A stretch of 64,000 nt of DNA from an uncultured Bacteroidales bacterium (GTDB lineage: Bacteria > Bacteroidota > Bacteroidia > Bacteroidales > Paludibacteraceae): NCBI GenBank assembly GCA_902799875.1, contig CADCCH010000003.1, positions 25,016-89,015 on the forward strand, given 5' to 3'. Shown here piece by piece: positions 16,486-24,905 of the stretch; position 1 is the stretch's first letter, and each line of letters begins with the position of its first letter. The notes beneath the pieces were generated by a model. That model ran no database searches. It saw nothing but the letters and a program-made list of their open reading frames with translations, and had not been told where the DNA came from. The translations under genes were made by a program, and so were the position numbers.

Positions 16486-17854
16486 GAAATATTACGTCGT
16501 TCTCTTTTCGCTGGTCGTCCTGTTAGGGGCTTGCGGATGCGAGAAGAAGAAAGCCGGAACGGATGAGCCGCAGCAAGAGCAAAGCGGAGAGATTGATCCG
16601 TTGCTGATTGAGAAGTCCGTACTGATCACGGATAACTGGGTGTGGAGCGGTAAACCGAAGATCACCATCCAGGTCACGAATGACAATGCGAGTGCGGTTG
16701 CTTTCGGCACGAGAGTGGATATCCTGACCGACAAGAAAGACAGCGTCGTTACGCTTATGGACAGCGTGAAGGTGGATGGCAAGAGTCAGAAGTCGGTCGT
16801 TTTGACCACCACAGAAAATCTGGAGCCGGGTATCTATATCGCGGAATGCTATTTGGATTCGTCGATCTTCCGTGTCTTCAATTTTGCCATCGATCCGTTT
16901 GAGATCACTTCGGTCAATGACAAACCGGAGGATTTTGACCAGTTCTGGCAGGAGGCCAAAGACCAGTTAGCCGCCATCGACATGCAAGCGCAGTTGACGG
17001 AGATTCCGGAACGGAGCAATGAGTACGGTAAGGTCTATCTGGTGGAGATGTATTCGGTACCGGACGGTTTGAGTGGTGACCCGGTGAAGATCCGCGGTTA
17101 CTACTGCGAGCCGCTGGACGGTCAGAAACATCCGGTGATCCTGCATTTTTACGGTTATGACACGCAAGGGTATACCGGTCCGGTGGACTGTCCGTACGGC
17201 AGTACGAATGCCGAGTTCTACCTGTCGCATCGCGGTCAATATCTGAACAACCGTCCCGCCGGAACAAACTTAGGGGTAGCCGAAGAAACGGTGAACATCT
17301 ACGGCGATTGGTTCCGCTACAACTTAGGCGAGAAAGACACCTATTATTACAGGGGCGCGTATATGGACGTGGTACAGGCGATTCGATTTATGGCAACGCG
17401 TACGACAAGCGACATGACGAAGCTGTTTGCAGAGGGTTCAAGTCAAGGCGGTGCGTTGACGTACGTAGCCGCAGCCTTGAGCGATTATCCGTTCACCGCC
17501 ATTGCTGCGAACGTTGCGTTCATGGGTGATTTTGCAGATGCAAAAGATATCGAGAGTCTGGCCTATTGGGAGATCAACGACCACTACTGGGTGGACGGTG
17601 TGCCTATCGAACAGAGTCTAACCTATCTGCCCTATTTCGACATCAAGCACATGACGCCGCGTATCTCCTGTGCCGTATTGGCATCGAGCGGGTTGGCGGA
17701 TAATGTGTGTCCGCCGCGTCTGAACCTCGTACCCTTTAATAATCTCGCCACTCCGGCAGAGAAAAAAGAGTATATCTTTGAACCGGAGATGGAACATAGT
17801 TATCCGGCCGATTGGTGGAATAAGATGAGTGCGTTATTCCAGAAGTATTTATGA
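16469..17854 (+). CDS. CE7-like acetyl (xylan) esterase lipoprotein
   Basis: 461 residues with a lipoprotein signal (lipobox LLGAC, Cys near residue 22). A beta-sandwich of about 110 residues (KITIQVTNDNASAVAFGTRV) precedes an alpha/beta hydrolase domain of the acetyl xylan esterase/cephalosporin-C deacetylase type. The nucleophile elbow is EGSSQGGALTY; the acid is likely in SGLADNVCPP and the catalytic His in EMEHSYPADWW. It probably removes O-acetyl groups from oligosaccharides in the periplasm or at the outer membrane. The start overlaps agaZ by 17 nt and the stop touches the next frame, so it is co-translated in operon B. Confidence 0.85.
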   Translation: MIILSKKYYVVLFSLVVLLGACGCEKKKAGTDEPQQEQSGEIDPLLIEKSVLITDNWVWSGKPKITIQVTNDNASAVAFGTRVDILTDKKDSVVTLMDSVKVDGKSQKSVVLTTTENLEPGIYIAECYLDSSIFRVFNFAIDPFEITSVNDKPEDFDQFWQEAKDQLAAIDMQAQLTEIPERSNEYGKVYLVEMYSVPDGLSGDPVKIRGYYCEPLDGQKHPVILHFYGYDTQGYTGPVDCPYGSTNAEFYLSHRGQYLNNRPAGTNLGVAEETVNIYGDWFRYNLGEKDTYYYRGAYMDVVQAIRFMATRTTSDMTKLFAEGSSQGGALTYVAAALSDYPFTAIAANVAFMGDFADAKDIESLAYWEINDHYWVDGVPIEQSLTYLPYFDIKHMTPRISCAVLASSGLADNVCPPRLNLVPFNNLATPAEKKEYIFEPEMEHSYPADWWNKMSALFQKYL

Positions 17855-17898
17855 TTTCTTATCCCATAAAGGGAACGATTACTTCAAATTTCAAATTT

Positions 17899-18843
17899 AT
17901 GAAACAGTTTGATATCATCGCGTTAGGCGAATTGAACGTGGATCTGATCCTGAATCAGATTGAAGGTGAACCGGAGATCGGCAAAGAGAAGTTTGCCAAG
18001 CAGATGACCTTGACCTTAGGGTCCTCGACCGCTATTTTTGCGGCCAATGCAGCGGCTTTGGGTGCCAAAGTGGCTTTCTGCGGCATGATCGGCAATGACA
18101 GTTTCGGTGACCTGGTAGAGAGCAGTCTGAAAGCCAAGGGTGTCGATACCCGTTACCTTATTCGTCAGGACAAGTATGCTACGGGCGCTACCATCTGTAT
18201 GAGTTACGACGAGGACCGCGCGAACCTGACCTATCAAGGTGCGATGGACTTTATGTCGCTGGACGATATCGATCCGGAAGTGTTCAAGGAGGCGAAACAT
18301 ATTCATATCTCGTCGATCTTCATGCAGAGCGGTGTGAAGCGCGACCTAATGAAGATTCTGGAACTCTGCAAGGCCAACGGTGTGACCACTTCGCTGGACA
18401 GCCAGTGGGATCCGACGGAGACCTGGGACCTGGATTACAAGGCCGTGCTGCCGATGCTGACAGTTTTCATGCCGAACGAGACAGAACTCAAGTTCCTGAC
18501 CCGCAGCGAGAGTCTGGAAGAGGCCATCGAGAAGATCCGTCCGTATGCCAATGCAGCGGTGATCAAATGCGGTAGTAAGGGTAGTCTGCTCATGCGCAAG
18601 GGTCAATCCGACCGGATGCAGAAGGCCCTGCTCAACGAGCACGTAGTCGATTGTATCGGTGCCGGAGACAGTTTTAACAGCGGATTTATCGCCCGTCTCG
18701 CTGCCGGAGACGACCTAGTACGATGCCAGGAATACGGTAACATGACCGGTGCAGTGAACACGACTGCTGCCGGAGGTACCACGGCCTTCACAAGCAAAGA
18801 GGATGTGGAGCGGATCGGTAGAGAACGGTTTGGATTTAAATAA
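17899..18843 (+). CDS. PfkB-family sugar kinase
   Basis: About 314 residues from the ATG at 17899 (MKQFDIIALGELNVDLILN). The frame extends to an ATG at 17851 overlapping the previous stop, but the PfkB fold starts at 17899. The N-terminal GELNVD and the C-terminal signature CIGAGDSFNSGFIARL (catalytic Asp near residue 257) are clear. In operon B beside agaS and agaZ it could phosphorylate tagatose-6-phosphate to the bisphosphate, or act on an imported hexosamine. The specificity cannot be told from sequence. Confidence 0.85.
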   Translation: MKQFDIIALGELNVDLILNQIEGEPEIGKEKFAKQMTLTLGSSTAIFAANAAALGAKVAFCGMIGNDSFGDLVESSLKAKGVDTRYLIRQDKYATGATICMSYDEDRANLTYQGAMDFMSLDDIDPEVFKEAKHIHISSIFMQSGVKRDLMKILELCKANGVTTSLDSQWDPTETWDLDYKAVLPMLTVFMPNETELKFLTRSESLEEAIEKIRPYANAAVIKCGSKGSLLMRKGQSDRMQKALLNEHVVDCIGAGDSFNSGFIARLAAGDDLVRCQEYGNMTGAVNTTAAGGTTAFTSKEDVERIGRERFGFK

Positions 18844-18866
18844 ATTAACCTCAAATATTTAATATC

Positions 18867-21800
18867 ATGAAACGATTATTCTTCTTTTTGACGTTCTGCG
18901 CAGCGGTGCTGTGCGCGTCAGCAAGTAACCGGTACGTTTCTCCGACGGGAGATGACGGAGACGGCAAGTCCTGGGAGCACGCTTTGCACTCTATTGCGAC
19001 CGCTTTAGGTGGACGCGGAGCAGGAGACACAGTCTTCGTTGCAGAAGGTGTGTACGTAGAGAATCTCTCTATCGGTACCGGTGTTACATTGCTCGGCGGC
19101 TATGATGCCGAGAGCGGCGTTCGCGATCCGGAGTTGTACGAGTCAGTTGTCGACGGTACTGGCCTGACTTCCTGGCTGCTGGTGAAGTACGATGCAGATC
19201 CGGCAGAGCCTATTCTGATTGACGGTATGGTATTCCAGAACGCAAACCATAGTACATGGGGAGGCGCTGCTATCTTCATGCGTGGCAATATGACCGTGAG
19301 CAACTGCGTATTCCGCAATAATACGAGTGGTTCGAAAGCCGGCGGTATCTATATCGACCCGACAGGCAGCGTGGTTCCTGTTATTCGCAATTGCCTTTTT
19401 GAGGGCTGTAAGAGCACCGCAGCAGAACAAGCTGCCGCCATCTACAGCGAGGGCATCGCATTAACCGAGAATTGCGTGATCCGTGGTTGCCAAGGCGGCG
19501 TGATGATTCGTCAGAATGAAGGTGGTACGGTGCAAAACTGCGTTATATACAATAACCTGGCAGAGTATAACGGCTGTCTGTACGGTAAGGGAACGTTTAT
19601 CAACAACACTGTTTGTAACAACCTGGGTGTAGAAGGTCGCTACGGAGGTTGCCGTATAGAAGGCAAGGTGGTTAACTGTGTCTTCTGGGGAAACAGCGTA
19701 CCGAATGGCGATGCAACCCATCATAACTACATTGCCAGCGGCACAGGTTCCAGCAATAACAAAGCCGATATCGGTACAGGCATGACGACTGGTTTGGCAG
19801 CAGACAACAATGCTGCAGACGGTCCGAACTTCCGCAACCCGACAGGTTTTGCGGGTATCGCCAAGACGGATGCAGAGAAGACTGCTGTTCGCGATGCTGA
19901 TTTTGCTGTAACGAGTGCATCGGCTCCGCTGCTGGATTGCGGTGATGCTACGCAGGCGCCCGCTACCGATATGAAAGGTGTAGCTCGTCCGAAAGGCAAC
20001 GGCGTAGATCTGGGAGCGTACGAGTACGATCCGGATGCTGTGCATATCGAAGTAACCGGCGTACGTATTCTGCAAGATACCATCCGGATTATTGTTGGTC
20101 GTACGGGTACGTTAGTAGCCCAAGTGGAGCCCGCTAATGCCGATAACAAACGCGTGAGCTGGAGCATCGATGATCCGTCGGTAGCTACGATACAGAACGG
20201 CAAGGTGACTGCGCTGCGCGAGGACACGACGATTGCGCACGTAGAGACGCAAGAAGGCGGTTATACCGCTTCGGCAGTAGTAGTTGTACTGCCGGTTCCG
20301 CCGGTTAAGTACCCGCACGAGGTAGTAGAAGCCGACTTGCTGTACAAGATGGGCGAATATGCGATTCCGAGTTTCATTGAGTTCCTCGTAGCCAAAGAGG
20401 AAGCACGCATAGACAGTCTGGGCGAGGATGTCGATCTGTCGATTATTCCTGAGAAAGTAGCGGCCATGCAGGCGAAGATCGCTTTGCTGCAACCGAAACA
20501 GCAGCCGTACAACCAGATTGCTACGATCAACGGCGATCCGGCGACCCATATGGGCTTCTGCTGGTTCACCAACGGCGGTATCACCGAAGGCGTGGTACAG
20601 TTGCTGCCGATGGCAAACGCAAGCGCTTCGGATTTCGAGAGCAACAATGGCGTGTTGACGCTGAACGCAAACACCTCGGACGCTAATCTGCACTATACGC
20701 CTATTCAGGCGAGCGAGAGTCCGAAGTACGATATCTGTACAGCAGCCGGTCTGCCGCGTAACACGAAGTTCGACTATGTAAGCCACAAAGCTCTGGCAGA
20801 GAACCTGATGCCCGGTACGGCTTACAGCTGGCGCGTCGGTTCTGATGGTCATTGGAGCGAGATCGGACATTTCGTTACCAAGGATGAGAACCAAGGCGGT
20901 TACTCCTTCATCTATATGACGGACAGCCATATTCAGGATGCAGAGTATATAGAGCAAGCGCATCGCTGCGCACAAGTGGTGGCTGAGAGAGAGCAGGATG
21001 TGAAGTTCTGTCTGTTCCCTGGTGACTTCGTAGATACCGGCGGCAAGACCAACTCGGAGTGGCAATGGGAGCGTTGGTTTGAAGGCTCGATGCGTCCGAT
21101 GCTGAATGCGATGACGGTAGTGCCGACCGACGGTAACCACGACGACAGTCCGAGTCTAAACTATGACTATCACTTCAATACCGATTGGGGTTTTGCCAAC
21201 GGTGCTTCGGTTAAACCGCAGTTCAAGGGTATTACGTATAGCTTCGTGTACGGCGATGTTCTGTTCCTCGTTTATTCGCTACAAGACTGGTGGCGTGAGG
21301 AAGGCGCGAAGGAAGAAGTGATGCGTTCGACTTATATCACGCAGGATATCCGCAACTGGATGATGGATCAGATAGAGCAACATCCGGAGGCCAAGTACCG
21401 CGTGACGCTGTCGCACAAGAATGTGTTCTCGGGTGCTGGCCACCACGAGGATGACGAGTGTACGCTACTCCGCACGCTGATGGTACCGATCATGAAAGAG
21501 TGCGGTATCGACCTGGCTATCCAGGGTCACGACCACTGCTACGAGGTAATCGGTCCGGTTAACTCGGATACATGGCAAGTTGTTCCGGGTGCAGTAGAAG
21601 ATGTAAAGCGTGTACGCGCAGAGGACACCTCCGAATGGGGCAACAAAGAGAACAAAACCGGTCTGGAAGGCGGTACGTTCACGACCGACGAGGGTACCTT
21701 ATACTTCATCGGCGCTACCTGCGGACGCAAGCGTTACGAGCCGTACAGCCGCGCAAAGATGGATGCAGCTTACACCACCGACCAGAGCATTTTGTATGAC

Positions 21801-22124
21801 AATCATCACCACAATGTGCCGAACCTGTTCGACCTGTTCACCACGAAGTTCGGTCAACCGGGAAGCCCGAGTTACAGCCGGTTCAACGTAACGAGCCAGT
21901 ATCTGGAGATTGTAACCTACTATCTGGACGCCAACGATGTTCCGCAGGTATTTAACACCATCCGCATCAAGAACAGCCGTCCGAGCAGTATGCCGACGGA
22001 AGGGATGGAGACGATGACGAACGAGAGGGGCTTACAGAGCGACAAGTTTTTCTGCAACGGACAGCTTTTTATCAAGAAAAACGGTATGATTTACAACGTT
22101 ATTGGGCAGAAAATTGCCCAATAA
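18867..22124 (+). CDS. Large secreted beta-helix / Big2 / metallophosphoesterase protein with NGQL tail
   Basis: 1,085 residues, signal peptide MKRLFFFLTFCAAVLCASA. Domains: parallel beta-helix (about 20-390, opening RYVSPTGDDGDGKSWEHAL), a bacterial Ig-like Big2 domain (about 395-470, ending DDPSVATIQNGKVTALRED), and a purple-acid-phosphatase-type N-domain (about 500-680). Then comes a metallophosphoesterase (about 690-1000) with MTDSHIQ, PGDFVDTGG, DGNHDDSP, LSHKNVF and QGHDHCYE. The tail is CNGQLFIKKNGMIYNVIGQ. All expected metal ligands appear to be present, so it is likely active. It shares the beta-helix plus phosphoesterase plan with the operon A protein at 3611 but has different linking domains. 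Confidence 0.85.
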   Translation: MKRLFFFLTFCAAVLCASASNRYVSPTGDDGDGKSWEHALHSIATALGGRGAGDTVFVAEGVYVENLSIGTGVTLLGGYDAESGVRDPELYESVVDGTGLTSWLLVKYDADPAEPILIDGMVFQNANHSTWGGAAIFMRGNMTVSNCVFRNNTSGSKAGGIYIDPTGSVVPVIRNCLFEGCKSTAAEQAAAIYSEGIALTENCVIRGCQGGVMIRQNEGGTVQNCVIYNNLAEYNGCLYGKGTFINNTVCNNLGVEGRYGGCRIEGKVVNCVFWGNSVPNGDATHHNYIASGTGSSNNKADIGTGMTTGLAADNNAADGPNFRNPTGFAGIAKTDAEKTAVRDADFAVTSASAPLLDCGDATQAPATDMKGVARPKGNGVDLGAYEYDPDAVHIEVTGVRILQDTIRIIVGRTGTLVAQVEPANADNKRVSWSIDDPSVATIQNGKVTALREDTTIAHVETQEGGYTASAVVVVLPVPPVKYPHEVVEADLLYKMGEYAIPSFIEFLVAKEEARIDSLGEDVDLSIIPEKVAAMQAKIALLQPKQQPYNQIATINGDPATHMGFCWFTNGGITEGVVQLLPMANASASDFESNNGVLTLNANTSDANLHYTPIQASESPKYDICTAAGLPRNTKFDYVSHKALAENLMPGTAYSWRVGSDGHWSEIGHFVTKDENQGGYSFIYMTDSHIQDAEYIEQAHRCAQVVAEREQDVKFCLFPGDFVDTGGKTNSEWQWERWFEGSMRPMLNAMTVVPTDGNHDDSPSLNYDYHFNTDWGFANGASVKPQFKGITYSFVYGDVLFLVYSLQDWWREEGAKEEVMRSTYITQDIRNWMMDQIEQHPEAKYRVTLSHKNVFSGAGHHEDDECTLLRTLMVPIMKECGIDLAIQGHDHCYEVIGPVNSDTWQVVPGAVEDVKRVRAEDTSEWGNKENKTGLEGGTFTTDEGTLYFIGATCGRKRYEPYSRAKMDAAYTTDQSILYDNHHHNVPNLFDLFTTKFGQPGSPSYSRFNVTSQYLEIVTYYLDANDVPQVFNTIRIKNSRPSSMPTEGMETMTNERGLQSDKFFCNGQLFIKKNGMIYNVIGQKIAQ

Positions 22125-22183
22125 CGCAAATCCATAAGTAACAATCAACACACATTTTTATTAACCAATTAAATTTAATGATT

Positions 22184-23641
22184 ATGAAAAAAATTCTCTC
22201 GATCTTCGCTGCAATGCTGGTAGCATGTGTAGCAAGCGCAACAGTTTGGCAGATTACTCCGACTTCGCCACGTGAGAAGGATAACATCCGTTATTGCTTG
22301 CGTGACAATGCACAAGCAGGGGACACAATTCTCTTGACAACAGATGACTCTCCATATGGAGAGTCGGATGCCATTGCAATTAATAAATCTATTGTAATCA
22401 TGCCGGCAAAAGGCAAACACCCTGTGGTAAACTTAACTTACTACACAAAGTTATCAGCAGGAGCTATCGCTAAGATTGTCGGTTTGAAATTTGATGGTCA
22501 AGGCACATGTGAGTATGCGTTCCGCCCATACGACAATAGTGCATCCGCTGTTACTTTTGAGGGTTGTGAGTTTACTGGTTTTACCAAGTATGTCATTACT
22601 TCCAGTGAAGGCTATCACACGGACTCTTGTATCATTAATAACTGCTACTTCCATGACAACGGTCGTGCTGCTGTTTATTTCCCGGCATGCAACCTGGAGG
22701 ACGCAACGATCAACACAGTAGATTATGTGCGAGTAACCAATTCTACTATTACCAACATCACTGGTCTTAACACAGCTATTATCGATGTTCGCAATCATAA
22801 CCAAGACTACACAGAAAACATCCGTTTGGAGGTTGATCATTGTACTTTCTACAATTGGGTAGGTGGCACCAATGGAGCGATTATGTCGTACAAATCACCG
22901 CTCTCATCTGTGACTAACTGCATCTTTGCAGAGCCCGAAGAAACAGCATATTATGCAGCATATTGCTATGGAGGTATTGTAAAGAATTGTCTTGCGTACA
23001 ATGTAGCCGGACACCGCGATTGGGATACCCATCCACAGATGGCTGATAATATTGTCGGTAATCCGCTCTTCGTAAATGCTGCAGAGGGTAATTTGACTCT
23101 CGGTGAGGGCTCTCCCGCTTTGACCGCTGCTGCAGATGGTGGTGCAATCGGCGATCCGCGTTGGGTGCCTGCAGATCCTGTTTCTATCGATGACGGTTAC
23201 TATCTGGCAGGAACTTTCAACGGAGTGGATAAATGGAGCGTGAATGAGTTGTCTGCGGACGTTAAGTTCGTTGAAAACAATACTCCTGAAGCTCGACCGG
23301 GCGAGATGGTACTCCGTAGCGTAACTCTTACCGTAGGTGACGAGTTCAAAGTAGCTCACGTAGAGAATGGTATTATTCCTTCCGATGATGCTCACTGGTA
23401 CGGTTCGGGCGATGGAAACGCTAACTTCAAAGTAACGGAGGCCTATGCTGGTCAGAAAGATATTTACTTCGTACCGTCATGGCAAAATGATTGGAACGGT
23501 TACATTTGGGTAACTGATGCTGTTGCTTCTGCTATTGAGAATAACAATGCAACGGCTAAGGCTGTTAAGATGATGGAGAACGGACAACTCGTTATCATCA
23601 AGAACGGCGTGAAATACAACGCACTGGGTACTGCCCTCTAA
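22184..23641 (+). CDS. Secreted beta-helix protein with NGQL tail
   Basis: About 485 residues from MKKILSIFAAMLVACVASA (signal peptide); an in-frame ATG lies two codons upstream. A right-handed beta-helix of DUF4957/DUF5123 type fills about residues 20-330, with rungs such as FEGCEFTGF, INNCYFHDN, VTNSTITNI and VDHCTFYNW. A beta-rich segment (about 340-450) and the tail ENGQLVIIKNGVKYNALG follow. The beta-helix resembles the N-terminal parts of the 7132 and 3611 proteins. No catalytic site is evident. Last gene of operon B, followed by a terminator. Confidence 0.8.
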   Translation: MKKILSIFAAMLVACVASATVWQITPTSPREKDNIRYCLRDNAQAGDTILLTTDDSPYGESDAIAINKSIVIMPAKGKHPVVNLTYYTKLSAGAIAKIVGLKFDGQGTCEYAFRPYDNSASAVTFEGCEFTGFTKYVITSSEGYHTDSCIINNCYFHDNGRAAVYFPACNLEDATINTVDYVRVTNSTITNITGLNTAIIDVRNHNQDYTENIRLEVDHCTFYNWVGGTNGAIMSYKSPLSSVTNCIFAEPEETAYYAAYCYGGIVKNCLAYNVAGHRDWDTHPQMADNIVGNPLFVNAAEGNLTLGEGSPALTAAADGGAIGDPRWVPADPVSIDDGYYLAGTFNGVDKWSVNELSADVKFVENNTPEARPGEMVLRSVTLTVGDEFKVAHVENGIIPSDDAHWYGSGDGNANFKVTEAYAGQKDIYFVPSWQNDWNGYIWVTDAVASAIENNNATAKAVKMMENGQLVIIKNGVKYNALGTAL

Positions 23642-23663
23642 GGTGAAGAGGAGAACAAAAGAA

Positions 23664-23691
23664 CGACTCGCAGAAATGCGGGTCGCTTTTT
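23664..23691 (+). terminator. Rho-independent terminator of operon B
   Basis: CGACTCGCA pairs with TGCGGGTCG around a GAAA tetraloop (23664-23685, one G-T pair), followed by CTTTTTG. It lies 22 nt after the stop at 23641 and just before the convergent regulator gene ends. Confidence 0.8.
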
Positions 23692-23692
23692 G

Positions 23693-24469
23693 TTATACGA
23701 GGCGAACATCCACCCCGGCGGCTTTGAGTTTGGAACTCATACCGACCGGAATAGCGCGATCGGTGACGATGCAGTCCAACTCATTAATACCCGCTACATG
23801 GACAAAACTGCGTTTGTTGAACTTAGAAGAATCAAAGACCGCAATCACCTTATCGGCTTGCTGGATCATGATCTGGTTCAGCAGCGCCTCCTCCAGACTG
23901 GGCGTCGAGATGCCGTTCTCCAACGAGAACGAGTCCACACCGAGAAAGAGTTTATAACGGCTGAAATTACGCAACACATTGAGAGCCAACGGTCCTACGG
24001 TAGAGAGACTCTGCTGCCGTACATTGCCCCCTAAGAAAACCACATCAAAACGCTTATAGGCCATCAACTCGATGGCGATATTCATAGCGTTGGTGATGAT
24101 ATGCAAGTCGTGGAACTTATCGAGATGACGCGCCACTTCGAGGGTCGTTGTGCCGGAGTCCAACATGAGATAATCGCCGTTCTTAATCAGCTTAGCCGCC
24201 TCCGCCCCGATACGCTCTTTCTCCCGCACGTTAAACATCCGCTTGCGCTCAATAGCCGTGTCTTCGTTCGTGTTCTCTACCGGCTTACGCATCGCTCCTC
24301 CGCGGGTACGGAGTAATAAATGACGGTTTTGAAGAATGGTGAGATCCTTTCGAATGGTTACTTCCGAAATACCTGTTTCGCGGCTGATTTCCACAACCGA
24401 AACCTCTTCTTTTTGCTCTAACATGCGCAATATCAATGCCCTGCGCTCTTTAGCTGATGATGTGTTCAT
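23693..24469 (-). CDS. DeoR/GlpR-family transcriptional regulator (AgaR-like)
   Basis: 258 residues. An N-terminal winged helix-turn-helix (about residues 5-60, VSVVEISRETGISEVTIRKD) is followed by the DeoR sugar-phosphate sensing domain with the conserved MLDSGTTTLEVARHL and FLGGNVRQQSLSTVGPLA segments. DeoR-family members usually repress sugar genes until a phosphosugar binds. Its place between operons B and C makes it the natural local regulator of amino-galactose use (AgaR-like), inferred from context. TTTCG/CGAAA half-site repeats lie upstream of it and between operons A and B. Its own leader is unusual (structured, about 195 nt). Confidence 0.88.
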   Translation of the reverse strand: MNTSSAKERRALILRMLEQKEEVSVVEISRETGISEVTIRKDLTILQNRHLLLRTRGGAMRKPVENTNEDTAIERKRMFNVREKERIGAEAAKLIKNGDYLMLDSGTTTLEVARHLDKFHDLHIITNAMNIAIELMAYKRFDVVFLGGNVRQQSLSTVGPLALNVLRNFSRYKLFLGVDSFSLENGISTPSLEEALLNQIMIQQADKVIAVFDSSKFNKRSFVHVAGINELDCIVTDRAIPVGMSSKLKAAGVDVRLV

Positions 24470-24513
24470 GCAACAACTATTTTATTAAAAAGCACGAGAA
24501 GGAGGAACAAAAA

Positions 24514-24613
24514 ACGAAGTCGGTCAACTCTGTAGTGATGCCCCTCCAACTCATGCTACAACACAAGTAATCGGGACATATCTCTTTCACTACATTAAGT
24601 TTGACCGACTCGT
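24514..24613 (-). ncRNA. Nested inverted repeat: structured leader/attenuator or small RNA before the DeoR gene
   Basis: On the minus strand ACGAGTCGGTCAA (24613-24601) pairs with TTGACCGACTTCGT (24527-24514, one bulge). Inside, TGTAGTGA (24594-24587) pairs with TCACTACA (24538-24531), and TGTCCC pairs with GGGGCA by G-U wobble. The last arm is followed by six Ts (complement of 24509-24514), like an intrinsic terminator. A promoter lies about 60 nt upstream. The wobble pairing works only on the minus strand. It may be an attenuator of the regulator or an independent small RNA. A MITE-like repeat is an alternative. Confidence 0.5.
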
Positions 24614-24670
24614 TTTTAAGAAATATGCCTACGCACCGAAGTGCACAATCACAATGTTTTCAAATTCGCT

Positions 24671-24702
24671 GCAAAGGTACAACATTTTTTCGAAATATGC
24701 AA
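24671..24702 (-). promoter_or_regulatory. Promoter of the DeoR regulator
   Basis: On the minus strand TTG (24700-24702), a 20-nt spacer and TACCTTTG (within 24671-24679). This is a standard promoter, unlike those of operons A-C, so the regulator is probably made constitutively. It starts about 195 nt before the regulator ATG. Confidence 0.7.
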
Positions 24703-24710
24703 ATAAAAAA

Positions 24711-24733
24711 GTTTCGTTATTCTTTTTCGAAAC
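24711..24733. promoter_or_regulatory. GTTTCG-N11-CGAAAC inverted repeat, possible DeoR operator
   Basis: GTTTCG (24711-24716) and CGAAAC (24728-24733) are exact reverse complements 11 nt apart, close upstream of the regulator's own promoter. The same CGAAAC/GTTTCG core occurs in the long inverted repeat between operons A and B. Confidence 0.5.
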
Positions 24734-24771
24734 ATTGCGAAAGGTGGTTTGTGTATGAGGCACGCGCACAC

Positions 24772-24794
24772 AACATGCTATATATAAGCATGTT
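24772..24794. repeat. Hairpin upstream of operon C promoter
   Basis: AACATGCT (24772-24779) and AGCATGTT (24787-24794) are perfect inverted repeats with a 7-nt ATATATA loop. The preceding ACAACATGCT (24770-24779) also occurs at 13869-13878 at nearly the same distance from the shared element. Confidence 0.5.
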
Positions 24795-24805
24795 AACAAA
24801 AAGAC

Positions 24806-24871
24806 TTTCGAAACTATGCTATAAAACATATTTTTAAATAATATATTATTTAAGGAAAAGCAGTAATTTTG
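24806..24871 (+). promoter_or_regulatory. Operon C promoter with upstream activator-like element
   Basis: The element at 24806-24830 (TTTCGAAAC followed by TATGCTATAAAACATA) matches the operon B element at 24 of 25 positions. Thirty-three nucleotides after it comes TAATTTTG at 24864-24871. The usual -33 TTG is absent (24841-24843 reads ATA). The geometry is the same as at operons A and B. Confidence 0.7.
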
Positions 24872-24905
24872 CACCCGTAAAAATATGCCAAAAAATCGAA
24901 ACGAT

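Larger units (their letters stand above)
24470..24905. promoter_or_regulatory. Divergent control region between the DeoR regulator and operon C
   Basis: A 436-nt gene-free stretch. It contains a 100-bp nested inverted repeat in the regulator leader (24514-24613), the regulator promoter (24671-24702), a GTTTCG-N11-CGAAAC inverted repeat (24711-24733), a hairpin (24772-24794), the shared activator-like element (24806-24830) and the operon C -7 box (24864-24871). No gene is seen. Confidence 0.75.

Noticed and set aside
24514..24613. IS-like terminal inverted repeats or MITE
   Set aside because: No target duplication was found and no second copy occurs in the window; an RNA element before the regulator fits better, though the MITE option stays open.
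24601..24837. Possible small gene in the DeoR-operon C gap
   Set aside because: No ribosome binding region and no family match; it spans promoter elements. The stretch is better explained as control DNA.
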